From: Pseudovibrio sp947494035
Lineage (GTDB): Bacteria > Pseudomonadota > Alphaproteobacteria > Rhizobiales > Stappiaceae
Reading direction: 5' to 3'
NCBI GenBank assembly: GCA_947494035.1
Contig: CANLTN010000012.1
Span: 1 to 64,000, forward strand
Length of the DNA: 64,000 nt
The position numbers were made by a program, and so were the translations under genes. Below are positions 44,301-52,369 of the stretch, one piece after another; positions within the stretch are counted from its first letter, which is position 1, and each line of letters begins with the position of its first letter. Below the pieces are notes generated by a model. That model was not told the origin of the DNA. It searched no databases and was given only the letters and a program-made list of their open reading frames with translations.

Positions 44301-44322
44301 TTACGGAAAGTACTTGTGGTAA
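44301..44322. promoter_or_regulatory. Palindromic candidate operator in the paaA promoter
   Basis: A 22-base imperfect palindrome: TTAC and GTAA at the ends, AAGTACTT as its exact centre, three mismatched bases on each arm. It lies 65 bases before paaA and 44 bases after paaX. It is the best candidate PaaX operator. Function is inferred. Confidence 0.55.
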
Positions 44323-44386
44323 TAATATTCTGTGACATATTGAAGCGCAGATGAACATTGGTGTGCTCTTGGGAGGGACGTGACCT

Positions 44387-45358
44387 ATGTACACGCAAGC
44401 ACTGAACAACCCCGCTGTTGAAACCGGCATTGAGGACGAAGAAAAGCTCGCCACTTTTCAAGCTCGCATTGACCGTGAAGAGAAGATTGAGCCCAACGAC
44501 TGGATGCCAGCGGCCTACCGCAAAACGCTGGTCCGGCAGATCTCTCAACACGCGCACTCCGAAGTTGTCGGCATGTTGCCAGAGGGAAACTGGGTTACGC
44601 GGGCTCCATCGTTAAAGCGCAAAGCAATCCTGCTTGCCAAAATTCAGGATGAGGGCGGACACGGCCTCTATCTCTATTCCGCCGCAGAAACGCTGGGTGT
44701 TTCCCGCGAAGAGCTGGTTGACCAGCTGCTAAGCGGCAAGGCCAAGTATTCTTCCATCTTCAACTACCCAACCCTGAATTGGGCCGATGTGGGGGCAGTT
44801 GGCTGGCTCGTGGACGGCGCCGCGATTATGAACCAGATCCCGCTCTGCCGCTGCTCTTATGGTCCGTATTCCCGTGCCATGATCCGCATTTGTAAGGAAG
44901 AAAGCTTCCACCAGCGTCAGGGCTACGATTTGCTTGTTGCCATGATGAAAGGCACGCCTGAGCAACGGGAGATGGTTCAGGACGCAGTCAATCGCCTCTG
45001 GTGGCCCTCATTGATGATGTTTGGTCCCTCGGACAAAGACAGCACGCACTCAGCTGATAGCATGAAGTGGAAGATCAAGCGCTTTACCAACGATGAGCTG
45101 CGCCAGAAGTTCGTTGACGCCACTGTGCCTCAGGCAAAGGTTCTGGGCATCACGCTGCCGGACCCGGATCTCAAATTCAACGAGGAAACAGGGCACTGGG
45201 AGCACGGCCAACCGGACTGGGACGAGTTCTACAACACCATTCAAGGCAATGGCATCTGCAACAAGCAGCGGATGAAAGACCGCATCAAGGCCCATGAGGA
45301 TGGTGCCTGGGTGCGCGAGGCTGCGCAGGCGTATGCTGCAAAGAAATCAGTGGCTTAA
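44387..45358 (+). CDS. paaA: 1,2-phenylacetyl-CoA epoxidase subunit A (catalytic)
   Basis: 323 residues of the ferritin-like bacterial multicomponent oxygenase fold. Diiron ligands are expected in KIQDEGGHGLYLY and CKEESFHQRQGYDLL. Residues WMPAAYRKTLVRQISQHAHSE are typical. It is the catalytic subunit that epoxidises the aromatic ring of phenylacetyl-CoA. GGGAGG precedes the start. It heads paaABCDE. Confidence 0.96.
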   Translation: MYTQALNNPAVETGIEDEEKLATFQARIDREEKIEPNDWMPAAYRKTLVRQISQHAHSEVVGMLPEGNWVTRAPSLKRKAILLAKIQDEGGHGLYLYSAAETLGVSREELVDQLLSGKAKYSSIFNYPTLNWADVGAVGWLVDGAAIMNQIPLCRCSYGPYSRAMIRICKEESFHQRQGYDLLVAMMKGTPEQREMVQDAVNRLWWPSLMMFGPSDKDSTHSADSMKWKIKRFTNDELRQKFVDATVPQAKVLGITLPDPDLKFNEETGHWEHGQPDWDEFYNTIQGNGICNKQRMKDRIKAHEDGAWVREAAQAYAAKKSVA

Positions 45359-45371
45359 GGGAGGGCAGAAC

Positions 45372-45659
45372 ATGAGCGAACAAGCAACACCACTTTGGGA
45401 AGTATTTATAAGAGCCCGCAATGGCATGTCTCACCGCCATGCCGGTTCTGTCCATGCGGCTGATGCCGAGATGGCACTTCAAGCAGCGCGGGATGTCTAC
45501 ACCCGTCGCGGCGAGGGGCTGTCCATCTGGGTGGTGCCTTCTGCAGCAATCATCGCGAACGATCCGGACGAGAAAGGCGAGATGTTTGAGCCAACAGCCT
45601 CAAAGATCTACCGCCACCCGACGTTCTACGAGTTGCCTGACGAAGTCGCGAATATGTAA
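45372..45659 (+). CDS. paaB: 1,2-phenylacetyl-CoA epoxidase subunit B
   Basis: 95 residues from ATG 45372 (GGGAGGG upstream), within a longer open frame. PLWEVFIRARNGMSHRHAGSVHAADAEMALQAARDVYTRRGEG is characteristic. A small structural subunit bridging AC heterodimers of the epoxidase. Confidence 0.95.
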   Translation: MSEQATPLWEVFIRARNGMSHRHAGSVHAADAEMALQAARDVYTRRGEGLSIWVVPSAAIIANDPDEKGEMFEPTASKIYRHPTFYELPDEVANM

Positions 45660-45666
45660 GGGGGCC

Positions 45667-46425
45667 ATGATGAAAGATCCGGCATTATTTACATATTGCA
45701 TGCGGTTAGCAGACGACTCCGCAATCCTGAGCCAGCGACTGGGCGAGTGGTGCGGTCATGCCTCCCATCTGGAGGAAGACATCGCACTCACCAACGTCGC
45801 ACTTGACCTGATCGGCCATGCCCGTGAGCTCTACACCTACGCAGGGCAAATCGAGGGTAAGGGACGCGACGAAGATGCCCTGTGTTTCCATAGGGTTGAA
45901 CGCGAGTTCACCAATCTTCTATTGGTCGAACAACCCAATGATGACTTTGCCTATGCCATCATGCGTCAGTTCCTCTTCTCCGCGTTCATGCATCCTTTCT
46001 GGGAGGCAATGATGAACTCAAAAGACGAACTGCTGGCAGGTCTGGCAGCAAAAGCGGAGAAGGAAGCAGCCTACCACCTACGCCATTCTGCGGAGTGGGT
46101 GATCCGTCTTGGCGATGGCACCAAGGAAAGTCACAACCGCATCAATGATGCGCTGGAGTTCCTTTGGATGTACACCGGCGAAATGTTTGAGTGTGACGAC
46201 GTTGTATCCGCACTGGTCGCCAAGGGTGTTGCTATAGACCCTATGTCTATCAAACACTTATGGGATGAGACGGTGAATACTGTATTTGCCCGCGCCAATC
46301 TGGAACGGCCAACTGAAAGCTGGATGCAGACCGGTGGCCGTAAGGGTGAGCACAGCGAGCATCTGGGGCATATCCTTTCCCCAATGCAGTACCTGCAGCG
46401 TTCGTTCCCGCAAGCGCAGTGGTGA
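45667..46425 (+). CDS. paaC: 1,2-phenylacetyl-CoA epoxidase subunit C
   Basis: 252 residues from ATG 45667 (two adjacent ATGs after GGGGGC). Ferritin-like fold: GEWCGHASHLEEDIALTNVALDLIGHARELYTYAGQ and SRRRHE-like AAYHLRHSAEWVIRLGDGT. It is the structural partner of PaaA and lacks the complete diiron ligand set. It starts seven bases after paaB. Confidence 0.95.
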   Translation: MMKDPALFTYCMRLADDSAILSQRLGEWCGHASHLEEDIALTNVALDLIGHARELYTYAGQIEGKGRDEDALCFHRVEREFTNLLLVEQPNDDFAYAIMRQFLFSAFMHPFWEAMMNSKDELLAGLAAKAEKEAAYHLRHSAEWVIRLGDGTKESHNRINDALEFLWMYTGEMFECDDVVSALVAKGVAIDPMSIKHLWDETVNTVFARANLERPTESWMQTGGRKGEHSEHLGHILSPMQYLQRSFPQAQW

Positions 46426-46439
46426 TCGGGAGCTAACCC

Positions 46440-46949
46440 ATGGCAGTTGCAGCGAAAAATCTGAGAACTGAGTTGGACCAAAGGGCGTGGAATTCGGTCT
46501 GTGATGTGCCGGACCCAGAGGTGCCTGTACTCACAATCGAGGACCTTGGCGTTCTGCGTGAGGTAAATGTGCGCGAAGATGGCTGTGTGGAGGTGACCAT
46601 CACCCCAACCTACACCGGTTGCCCCGCCATGAGCATGTTCGCCTTCGATATCGAAGCAGCTCTGCTCAACGCTGGTTTTGAGAAGGTTGAGATCAAAACC
46701 GTCCTCAGCCCAGCCTGGACCACCGATTGGCTTTCAGAAAAAGCATGTGAAAAGCTAAGGGTTTACGGTATTGCTCCACCCAACGGTAAGGCCTCGCGTC
46801 GCGCCTTGTTCGGGGAGGATAAAGTCCACTGCCCAAAGTGCAATTCTGCCAACACCAGCCGTATTTCCGAGTTTGGCTCAACCGCTTGCAAGGCGCTGTA
46901 CCGCTGCAACGATTGTTCTGAGCCGTTTGATTATTTCAAGTGCATCTGA
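46440..46949 (+). CDS. paaD: 1,2-phenylacetyl-CoA epoxidase subunit D (Fe-S assembly type)
   Basis: 169 residues: a DUF59/MIP18-like domain (VCDVPDPEVPVLTIEDLGVLREV... TYTGCPAM) and a C-terminal zinc-like set (CPKCNSANTSRISEFGSTACKALYRCNDCSEPFDYFKCI). It is thought to help maturation of the iron centres of the epoxidase. It is one of the paaABCDE genes; paaE follows. Confidence 0.94.
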   Translation: MAVAAKNLRTELDQRAWNSVCDVPDPEVPVLTIEDLGVLREVNVREDGCVEVTITPTYTGCPAMSMFAFDIEAALLNAGFEKVEIKTVLSPAWTTDWLSEKACEKLRVYGIAPPNGKASRRALFGEDKVHCPKCNSANTSRISEFGSTACKALYRCNDCSEPFDYFKCI

Positions 46950-46975
46950 CCCGTTCAGATGTGAGGGAGGAAACC

Positions 46976-48058
46976 ATGTCGCCACGGTTTCATAGATTGA
47001 AGATCAAGTCAGTCCATCAGGAAACGGAGGAGGCGGTCTCTATCGCCTTTGAGATTCCTGAGGATCTGAAGGAAGATTATTCTTTTATTCCAGGGCAGTA
47101 TCTCACTCTGCGCGAGTTCATAACCGGCGAAGATACCCGTCGTTCCTATTCCATTTGCTCTTCGCCCAAGGACGATGATATCCGCGTCGCCATCAAGAAA
47201 GTGGAGGGCGGTCGCTTCTCCAGTTTCGCTCTGGGCCACGTCGCTGTTGGCAACGAGATTGACGTGATGACCCCAATGGGCCGCTTCAACCTGCCACGAA
47301 AAACAACAGAAGACGCAAGGGTTTACGCCGCTTTCGCCGCGGGTTCCGGCATCACGCCGATCATGTCCATGGTTCAGGCCGTGCTGGAAGATGAGCCAAA
47401 CAGCCAGTTCTTCCTGTTCTACGGCAACAAGAATTCTCAGAGTGTTATCTTCAAGGATGAGCTGGATGACCTGAAAGACCGCTTCCTTGATCGCCTCAGT
47501 GTCTACCATGTGCTGTCCCGCGAAGAGCAGGACCTGAGCCTCTTCAACGGTCGCTTAACTGCTGAAAAGATTGAGGAATTCATCACGAAGACCGTTGGTG
47601 AAGATACCATCGATCACGTCTTCCTCTGCGGTCCGGGCGATATGATCGAGGCAGCCAAACAAACCTGCCAGAACCACGGCATCCCGCTGGAGCATATCCA
47701 TAACGAGCTCTTTGTGCCCGCCGATGGCAGTGATCCACATACCGCGCATAAAGCCAGGGATTCCAAGGCTGTAGACCACAAAGCCAGGGTCTCCATGATC
47801 GTTGATGGTGCCCGTCACGACGTCACGCTGGAGCCGGGAGAGACCATCATTGACGGTGCTCTGCGCATGGGAATCGAAGCACCGTTCTCGTGTAAGGGCG
47901 GAATGTGCTGCACCTGCCGTGCCAAGGTGGTGTCCGGCGAAGTAGACATGGCCGTCAACTATTCGCTGGAACCTTGGGAGCTGGAAGCCGGTTACGTGCT
48001 TACCTGCCAATCCAGACCGAAAACAGCAGATGTTACAGTAGATTACGACGATATCTGA
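46976..48058 (+). CDS. paaE: 1,2-phenylacetyl-CoA epoxidase subunit E (reductase)
   Basis: 360 residues from ATG 46976 (GGGAGG upstream). The FAD-binding part carries RRSYSICSSP and the NAD part AAFAAGSGITPIMSMVQAVL. The C-terminal 2Fe-2S ferredoxin domain has CKGGMCCTCRAKV and a later cysteine in LTCQSRP. It transfers electrons from NADPH to PaaA. It is the last gene of the operon, before a strong terminator. Confidence 0.96.
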   Translation: MSPRFHRLKIKSVHQETEEAVSIAFEIPEDLKEDYSFIPGQYLTLREFITGEDTRRSYSICSSPKDDDIRVAIKKVEGGRFSSFALGHVAVGNEIDVMTPMGRFNLPRKTTEDARVYAAFAAGSGITPIMSMVQAVLEDEPNSQFFLFYGNKNSQSVIFKDELDDLKDRFLDRLSVYHVLSREEQDLSLFNGRLTAEKIEEFITKTVGEDTIDHVFLCGPGDMIEAAKQTCQNHGIPLEHIHNELFVPADGSDPHTAHKARDSKAVDHKARVSMIVDGARHDVTLEPGETIIDGALRMGIEAPFSCKGGMCCTCRAKVVSGEVDMAVNYSLEPWELEAGYVLTCQSRPKTADVTVDYDDI

Positions 48059-48093
48059 TCACTCGGAGAGCCAGTTTGCGTCGGTTTGAGACG

Positions 48094-48128
48094 AAAAGCC
48101 GGAATTTGCGTTATTCCGGCTTTTTTTG
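48094..48128 (+). terminator. Rho-independent terminator after paaE
   Basis: AAAAGCCGGAAT pairs with ATTCCGGCTTTT around TTGCGTT, followed by T residues. Confidence 0.92.
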
Positions 48129-48152
48129 CGTTGATATGTCAGCAGCCTACTC

Positions 48153-48578
48153 TCAGGCAGCTTTAGCGGTCGGAACCGGGAAGACCACGTCGTAAATCCA
48201 GTTATAGACGAAGCCGTAAATCAGGAAGAACGTCGCGTATCCCAGATCAAGAAGCAGAGCTTCCATAAAGCCCATCTGCAACCACCACATGATTGCTAGG
48301 ATACCAACTCCGAGCAATCCGGCTTCAAACAGAATTGCATGCACAACACGTATTGGAATGGTTCTTTTCTTGGCCCCGCAATAGCTCACGTACCACTTGT
48401 CGAAGAGCAAGTTGTAAACGAAGTTCCATCCCATGGCGACCAGAGACAGGAACAGCCCGAGTAAGCCGATTTCTTGTAGGGAGTGACCTGTGATCTTGCT
48501 TCCAAATACAGCAATGATGGAAAGTGCCACCATCTCAAACATCACTGTGTGCCGCATTCTATCCCAGAAACTTCTCAT
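48153..48578 (-). CDS. PACE-family efflux membrane protein (tandem BTP domains)
   Basis: About 141 residues from ATG 48578 (AGGTGAAGG upstream). Four hydrophobic segments in two repeats: each has R-H/x-F-E followed by two segments (RHTVMFEMVALSIIAVFG and RVVHAILFEAGLLGVGILAI), the bacterial transmembrane pair pattern. PACE proteins export biocides such as chlorhexidine or acriflavine, and some export short-chain diamines. A divergent MarR regulator shares the promoter region, which suggests induction by a ligand. The W-N-x-x-Y-N-x-x-F motif is present in both repeats. Confidence 0.85.
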   Translation of the reverse strand: MRSFWDRMRHTVMFEMVALSIIAVFGSKITGHSLQEIGLLGLFLSLVAMGWNFVYNLLFDKWYVSYCGAKKRTIPIRVVHAILFEAGLLGVGILAIMWWLQMGFMEALLLDLGYATFFLIYGFVYNWIYDVVFPVPTAKAA

Positions 48579-48601
48579 TGCCTTCACCTATCTTTCTAAA
48601 T

Positions 48602-48643
48602 AGCTTGCTGGATAGGTATATTCGAACTATCTTTCTGGCAAGC
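48602..48643. promoter_or_regulatory. Inverted repeat in the PACE/MarR divergent promoter
   Basis: AGCTTGC at 48602 pairs with GCAAGCT ending at 48643, and an inner GATAG pairs with CTATC. A direct repeat CTATCTTTCT also occurs at 48588-48597 and 48627-48636. It lies between the divergent genes and is the best candidate for the MarR operator. Confidence 0.55.
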
Positions 48644-48682
48644 TTTAATTTACAAAAACATGAAAACTGTGATGAGGATCTC

Positions 48683-49180
48683 ATGTCTAAAGCCTACCCG
48701 ATGGGAAGAGCCCTTGATTTAATGCGGCAAAACTGGCCGGAAGCGGTTTCCGTTGAAACCGAATTGTTCCTCAGCATGAACCGGTTTAGTGAGATTCTGG
48801 ACAAAAACTGCTCAAAAGAGGTGGAAGCATACGGCCTGACAAATGGCTCGTTCGAGGTGCTCGTCGCCCTGCGGTCTCAGCCCGAGAACGGAGAGATGTC
48901 CCCCAGCGACCTCTACCAGTCCTTGCTGATGACCTCCGGCGGTATGACCAAAATCCTCAAGCAACTGGAAGCTGACGGACTTGTGGAGCGCATCGACCAT
49001 GAAACCGATAAACGCAGCAAAATGGTGCGCCTGACCCCACTGGGCAAAACCACGGTCGAGAAAGCCATGGAAAGTGTCATGGCAGGCGACCGCCGCGTGA
49101 TCTACCAAAACCTCACCAAACAAGAAGTCCAATCCCTCCGCAACACCTTGCTTGAGGTGGTTCTAAAACTCGGCGTGTAG
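48683..49180 (+). CDS. MarR-family transcriptional regulator
   Basis: 165 residues from ATG 48683 (GAGGA upstream). The winged helix (YGLTNGSFEVLVALRSQPENGEMSPSDLYQSLLMTSGGMTKILKQLEADGLVERIDHETDKRSKMVRLTPLG) is complete with the DxRxxx wing (DKRS). It is divergent from the PACE gene, 104 bases away, and very probably represses it. Confidence 0.87.
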   Translation: MSKAYPMGRALDLMRQNWPEAVSVETELFLSMNRFSEILDKNCSKEVEAYGLTNGSFEVLVALRSQPENGEMSPSDLYQSLLMTSGGMTKILKQLEADGLVERIDHETDKRSKMVRLTPLGKTTVEKAMESVMAGDRRVIYQNLTKQEVQSLRNTLLEVVLKLGV

Positions 49181-49260
49181 GGGGAGGGGAGGAAGCAGGC
49201 GCTACTGAAAATAATGCCTACTTCGCTTTAGGCCAAGGAGCGCCCAGCAAATGGCTGGAG

Positions 49261-50430
49261 TTAGCTCGCTTGCTGCGATGTGTTGATGGGACTGAGGCCA
49301 AGTTCAACGATCTTCAAAGCAACCTCGGAATACGTCATTGCAGATGGCAGGTGTTTCTTCACCTTCGATCCATGCTGCAAAGAGCAGGCGCGTAGGAAGT
49401 AGCTTGTATCGGGCGTCATGCCTGGCACCAAGTTTGCTTCAAGAAAGTTAGGCTTTCCTTCGGTATCGAGTTTGATGTCGATGCGGCCAAAACTTTTAAC
49501 CCCTAATGCCGTAAAGACACTGCCAGCAAGCTCGGATACAGCACTCAAAGTGGGCTCGGTAATAGTTCTGAGCAACTCATGATTTTGCCGCTTTTCAGCG
49601 CATCCTAGTACCCGATCGCCCTTTTCGTTCATAGGGGCGATGATTTCTACAGGCATAATAGATCTTAAGCCGCTTTCAGGATCGTCGAGAATTGCAACCG
49701 TAAATTCTCGTCCCGGTAACACCTCTTCGACCAGAACATCCGCGCCATAGCTTTCGAAAAGTTCTTTGATTTTATTCTGATAACTTTCAAAGTCACGAAC
49801 TATAGAATTTTCATCTATTCCATTTCCATTGGCGGCATCTATAGGCTTAACGAAAAGAGGAAGAAAAAGAGGCAGCTTGTCTTCTGTTTCGAACTGACCG
49901 GGGCTGGTCTGGAAAAACTTTGCAGTCGCAATACCGTGGTTTTGTATAGCCGCCTTGGCCTTTCCTTTATTGGAATCGAACTCCAAGGTTTTGCGATCTG
50001 ATCCAGTAAAAGCAATCGCGTGCTCGGAGAAGTAATCTGAAAACCAGGTTTTTGTATTGTCACTTACATCCAGAAAGTACTTGCTGCAAAGGACAACAAG
50101 GTCTGGCTTGGACGTAACAACATCGCTTAAACCAGACATCGAAGAGATCTCGTGAAACCTGACCGTCTGGTATTTGTCTTTCAGAACATTGTAAAAATGG
50201 CGACATGTTTCGATCGAACCAAATCCGGTTTCTTTCAAATCATGTGTGCTGGTTGCGACGATGGCAATGTGCTTTTCTAGCTTTGGGATATGGTCCTGAA
50301 TATTTTGCTGGTGGTTGTTGTTCGCAATTGGATTGGAAAATTGGAGAGGGCCAATTATCTCTGCAGTTGGGGCAACTTGAGCAAGATCAGTTCGTTTTGT
50401 CATTAGATCGTTCTTTCGCTGCTCAGTCAT
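49261..50430 (-). CDS. Orphan ATP-grasp enzyme related to D-alanine--D-alanine ligase
   Basis: 389 residues. After a 50-residue N-terminal extension without homology cues, the ATP-grasp fold appears: LFVKPIDAANGNGIDENSIV (nucleotide loop), VLVEEVLPGREFTVAIL, and the magnesium block FGRIDIKLDTEGKPNFLEANLVPGMTPDTSY, close to the Ddl motif E-x-N-x-x-P-G-M-T. It is not near the murC-ddl-ftsQ cluster. It may ligate amino acids or a small peptide, or act in a peptide pathway; the substrate is unknown. Two ATGs (50430 and 50403) are possible; neither has a strong Shine-Dalgarno. Confidence 0.8.
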   Translation of the reverse strand: MTEQRKNDLMTKRTDLAQVAPTAEIIGPLQFSNPIANNNHQQNIQDHIPKLEKHIAIVATSTHDLKETGFGSIETCRHFYNVLKDKYQTVRFHEISSMSGLSDVVTSKPDLVVLCSKYFLDVSDNTKTWFSDYFSEHAIAFTGSDRKTLEFDSNKGKAKAAIQNHGIATAKFFQTSPGQFETEDKLPLFLPLFVKPIDAANGNGIDENSIVRDFESYQNKIKELFESYGADVLVEEVLPGREFTVAILDDPESGLRSIMPVEIIAPMNEKGDRVLGCAEKRQNHELLRTITEPTLSAVSELAGSVFTALGVKSFGRIDIKLDTEGKPNFLEANLVPGMTPDTSYFLRACSLQHGSKVKKHLPSAMTYSEVALKIVELGLSPINTSQQAS

Positions 50431-50665
50431 CGGTTGATGAGCAGATTGCTGGCCCTTCGTTTAGAGCACAGGACGTGACGAGGATAATTGACTGATAAAG
50501 AATAAGGATAGGCCCACAGTGCCGGTTAAGGGAACTGTGTTCACAGCACTAAGGGTTTGCACGAAATGCCGGATGCAGCCGTGGCATAATGTATATGCAA
50601 GTTACTAAGCTGATTGTTACACGTGCTAACGGTACTGAGTATACGTGACTGGGGAATGCCGCTAG

Positions 50666-50875
50666 TTACGCAATTTCGATATTATTGACTTCGACTTTCC
50701 CATTCACGGGATTTGTAAGTGTATCAAAACGTACTTTTTGTCGTTCAGCCAGTTTCTTTATACCAGCACGAGTTAAGGAAGCACGGAGGACGCGAAACTG
50801 GGAACTGGTGCCTTCTTCCTGAACGTAACCAAAACCTTGTTCAGAATTAAAGAATTTCACGGAACCATTGATCAT
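50666..50875 (-). CDS. Divergent cold-shock-domain protein
   Basis: 69 residues from ATG 50875. The first strand (NGSVKFFNSEQGFGYV) is a clear cold-shock domain with an RNP1-like QGFGYV. The RNP2 position, normally VFVHIS, reads FRVLRAS, so the aromatic and histidine contacts are lost. It may have lost single-stranded nucleic-acid binding or changed specificity. No Shine-Dalgarno is obvious. It lies 0.7 kb from a canonical csp gene. Confidence 0.75.
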   Translation of the reverse strand: MINGSVKFFNSEQGFGYVQEEGTSSQFRVLRASLTRAGIKKLAERQKVRFDTLTNPVNGKVEVNNIEIA

Positions 50876-51359
50876 TTTGGGATGCAATCGGTAATGACCA
50901 AAAACGGTTCAGTACTTATGTACGGTCGCTTGGTCCGAAAATACTACCTCATGGAAAGCAATATTTCGTTGTATACATATTGCACACCTAGACATACTGT
51001 TTCAACGAAATTCAACTTTAATACGGCTTTAGTTGATCAGGTCAGGAGGTGCGTATAGACACATGGATTGTGTAGATTAAAACTTGCTCTTATTTCCATT
51101 AGATCAAGCTAAATGGGATAAGGCATAACAATTATTATAATTTGGAAGAGATCGATTTTCAATTACAGCAGGGCGTGATTTTTCGTCTTGAGCGATGCCC
51201 TACACTGTGGCCAAAGGAATGGCCCCGTTTGTCAGACTAGGTCTCTTGGGTAAATCTAGTCGAACTGGAGTGCTGTGTGATCATATTTGCAGCCTCTTCC
51301 AGCACCCCTAAAAACTTAGGTCTCAACGCTGACTGCCGCTCACAGAGTGATCTGCTTCA
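50876..51359. other. 484-base region between two csp-like genes
   Basis: AT-rich, with no credible open frame and no terminator-like hairpin. It probably carries the promoter of the divergent cold-shock-domain gene. Confidence 0.5.
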
Positions 51360-51533
51360 TCAACGGAGAAGTTCTTTACCAATAGCTTCTTTAGCAAGAC
51401 GTAGTGCTTTAAGGCGAGACGTTTTTTCGCTTACCTTCATTGCCCGCTCTTCTTCATCGGTGAGTGCTTTTTTCTTGCTTTTTTCGATCGCAGCAAAACG
51501 ATCTTTAGCGCTTGATATTGAAATACTAGGCAT
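51360..51533 (-). CDS. Small basic protein downstream of csp
   Basis: 57 residues: MPSISISSAKDRFAAIEKSKKKALTDEEE followed by a helical basic part (KTSRLKALRLAKEAIGKELLR). AAAGG lies ten bases before the ATG. It is downstream of a canonical csp gene on the same strand, with a hairpin between them; similar small basic proteins beside cold-shock genes are known to me in Hyphomicrobiales (memory, unverified). A role with RNA is possible but unproven. Confidence 0.6.
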   Translation of the reverse strand: MPSISISSAKDRFAAIEKSKKKALTDEEERAMKVSEKTSRLKALRLAKEAIGKELLR

Positions 51534-51557
51534 ATTGAGGGCCTTTCTGTCAGAGTT

Positions 51558-51582
51558 AGGGCTACACAATAAGTGTAGCCCT
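51558..51582 (-). other. Stem-loop between csp and the small basic protein gene
   Basis: AGGGCTACAC pairs perfectly with GTGTAGCCCT around AATAA. No T-run follows on the minus strand, so it is more likely an mRNA processing or stability element than a full terminator. Confidence 0.6.
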
Positions 51583-51591
51583 GATCTTTTA

Positions 51592-51801
51592 TCAGTCTTG
51601 CAGCTGTAGGTTCACAGCTGAAACTTTGCCATCGCGGCCATTTTCCAGCTCATAGGAGACCTTCTGGCCTTCTTCGAGACCCATAAGTCCAGCGCGCTCA
51701 ACAGCTGAAATGTGAACAAACGCGTCTTTTCCGCCATCATCAGGAGAGATGAAGCCGAAACCTTTTGTGGAGTTGAAGAATTTTACAGTGCCGATTGTCA
51801 T
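51592..51801 (-). CDS. Cold-shock protein, CspA family
   Basis: 69 residues with a complete cold-shock domain: TVKFFNSTKGFGFISPDDGG (RNP1) and DAFVHISAVERAGL (RNP2). A nucleic-acid-binding OB fold protein, likely an RNA chaperone. AAGG stands eight bases before the ATG. The 568-base AT-rich region upstream may include a long leader, as is usual for cold-regulated mRNAs. A small basic protein gene follows. Confidence 0.93.
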   Translation of the reverse strand: MTIGTVKFFNSTKGFGFISPDDGGKDAFVHISAVERAGLMGLEEGQKVSYELENGRDGKVSAVNLQLQD

Positions 51802-52369
51802 TTTTGTACCTTGTAAATATACCCGAAATTAAGCGGGCGTGTAGCCCATGTTCGATATGTACATGGGGCGCAACATTCTCAAAATCAGGGGAAGCCTAGC
51901 AAACCGCAGAAAAGATAGCCTTTGATGGCTGTAAACGTGCCACGCTCGTATAGTTGTTTTTTGATCTGCTGTCAAATAAATAGGCGAATTATCTAGAATA
52001 TTCTATAGTTAATGAAATAGTAATACGTCATGCATGCAAGAAATCCATATAATTTTTCAGGATTTTATTTTAAGAATAATATACATTTCTACAGTGAAAA
52101 ATATCATATTTTTGAGAAGATACTTACGTCTATTTAGAGTGTCCGTTTTATCCGCATATACCTTGAAGCATCTTCCCTGCGTGTTGATAACCGCAAGCAG
52201 CTCTTGATCCCAGCAACTCAGATTTCTATCCTAATACGAGGCTAAGTCCGCGCCTCCGCCCTCCATTCGGGAAGCTGCACACATGCAGGACGTAAGAAAT
52301 TGAACCACGCTGTTCGAGCAAACGCATGAGGAGGGATTGCATTTTGTGCTCTGAAGAGAGGGTTCTTCA
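51802..52369. promoter_or_regulatory. 568-base AT-rich region upstream of csp
   Basis: The part to about 52150 is very AT-rich and probably forms the csp promoter and 5' leader. The rest contains the promoter of the ATPase gene at 52370. No open frame with a ribosome binding site is visible. Confidence 0.5.
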
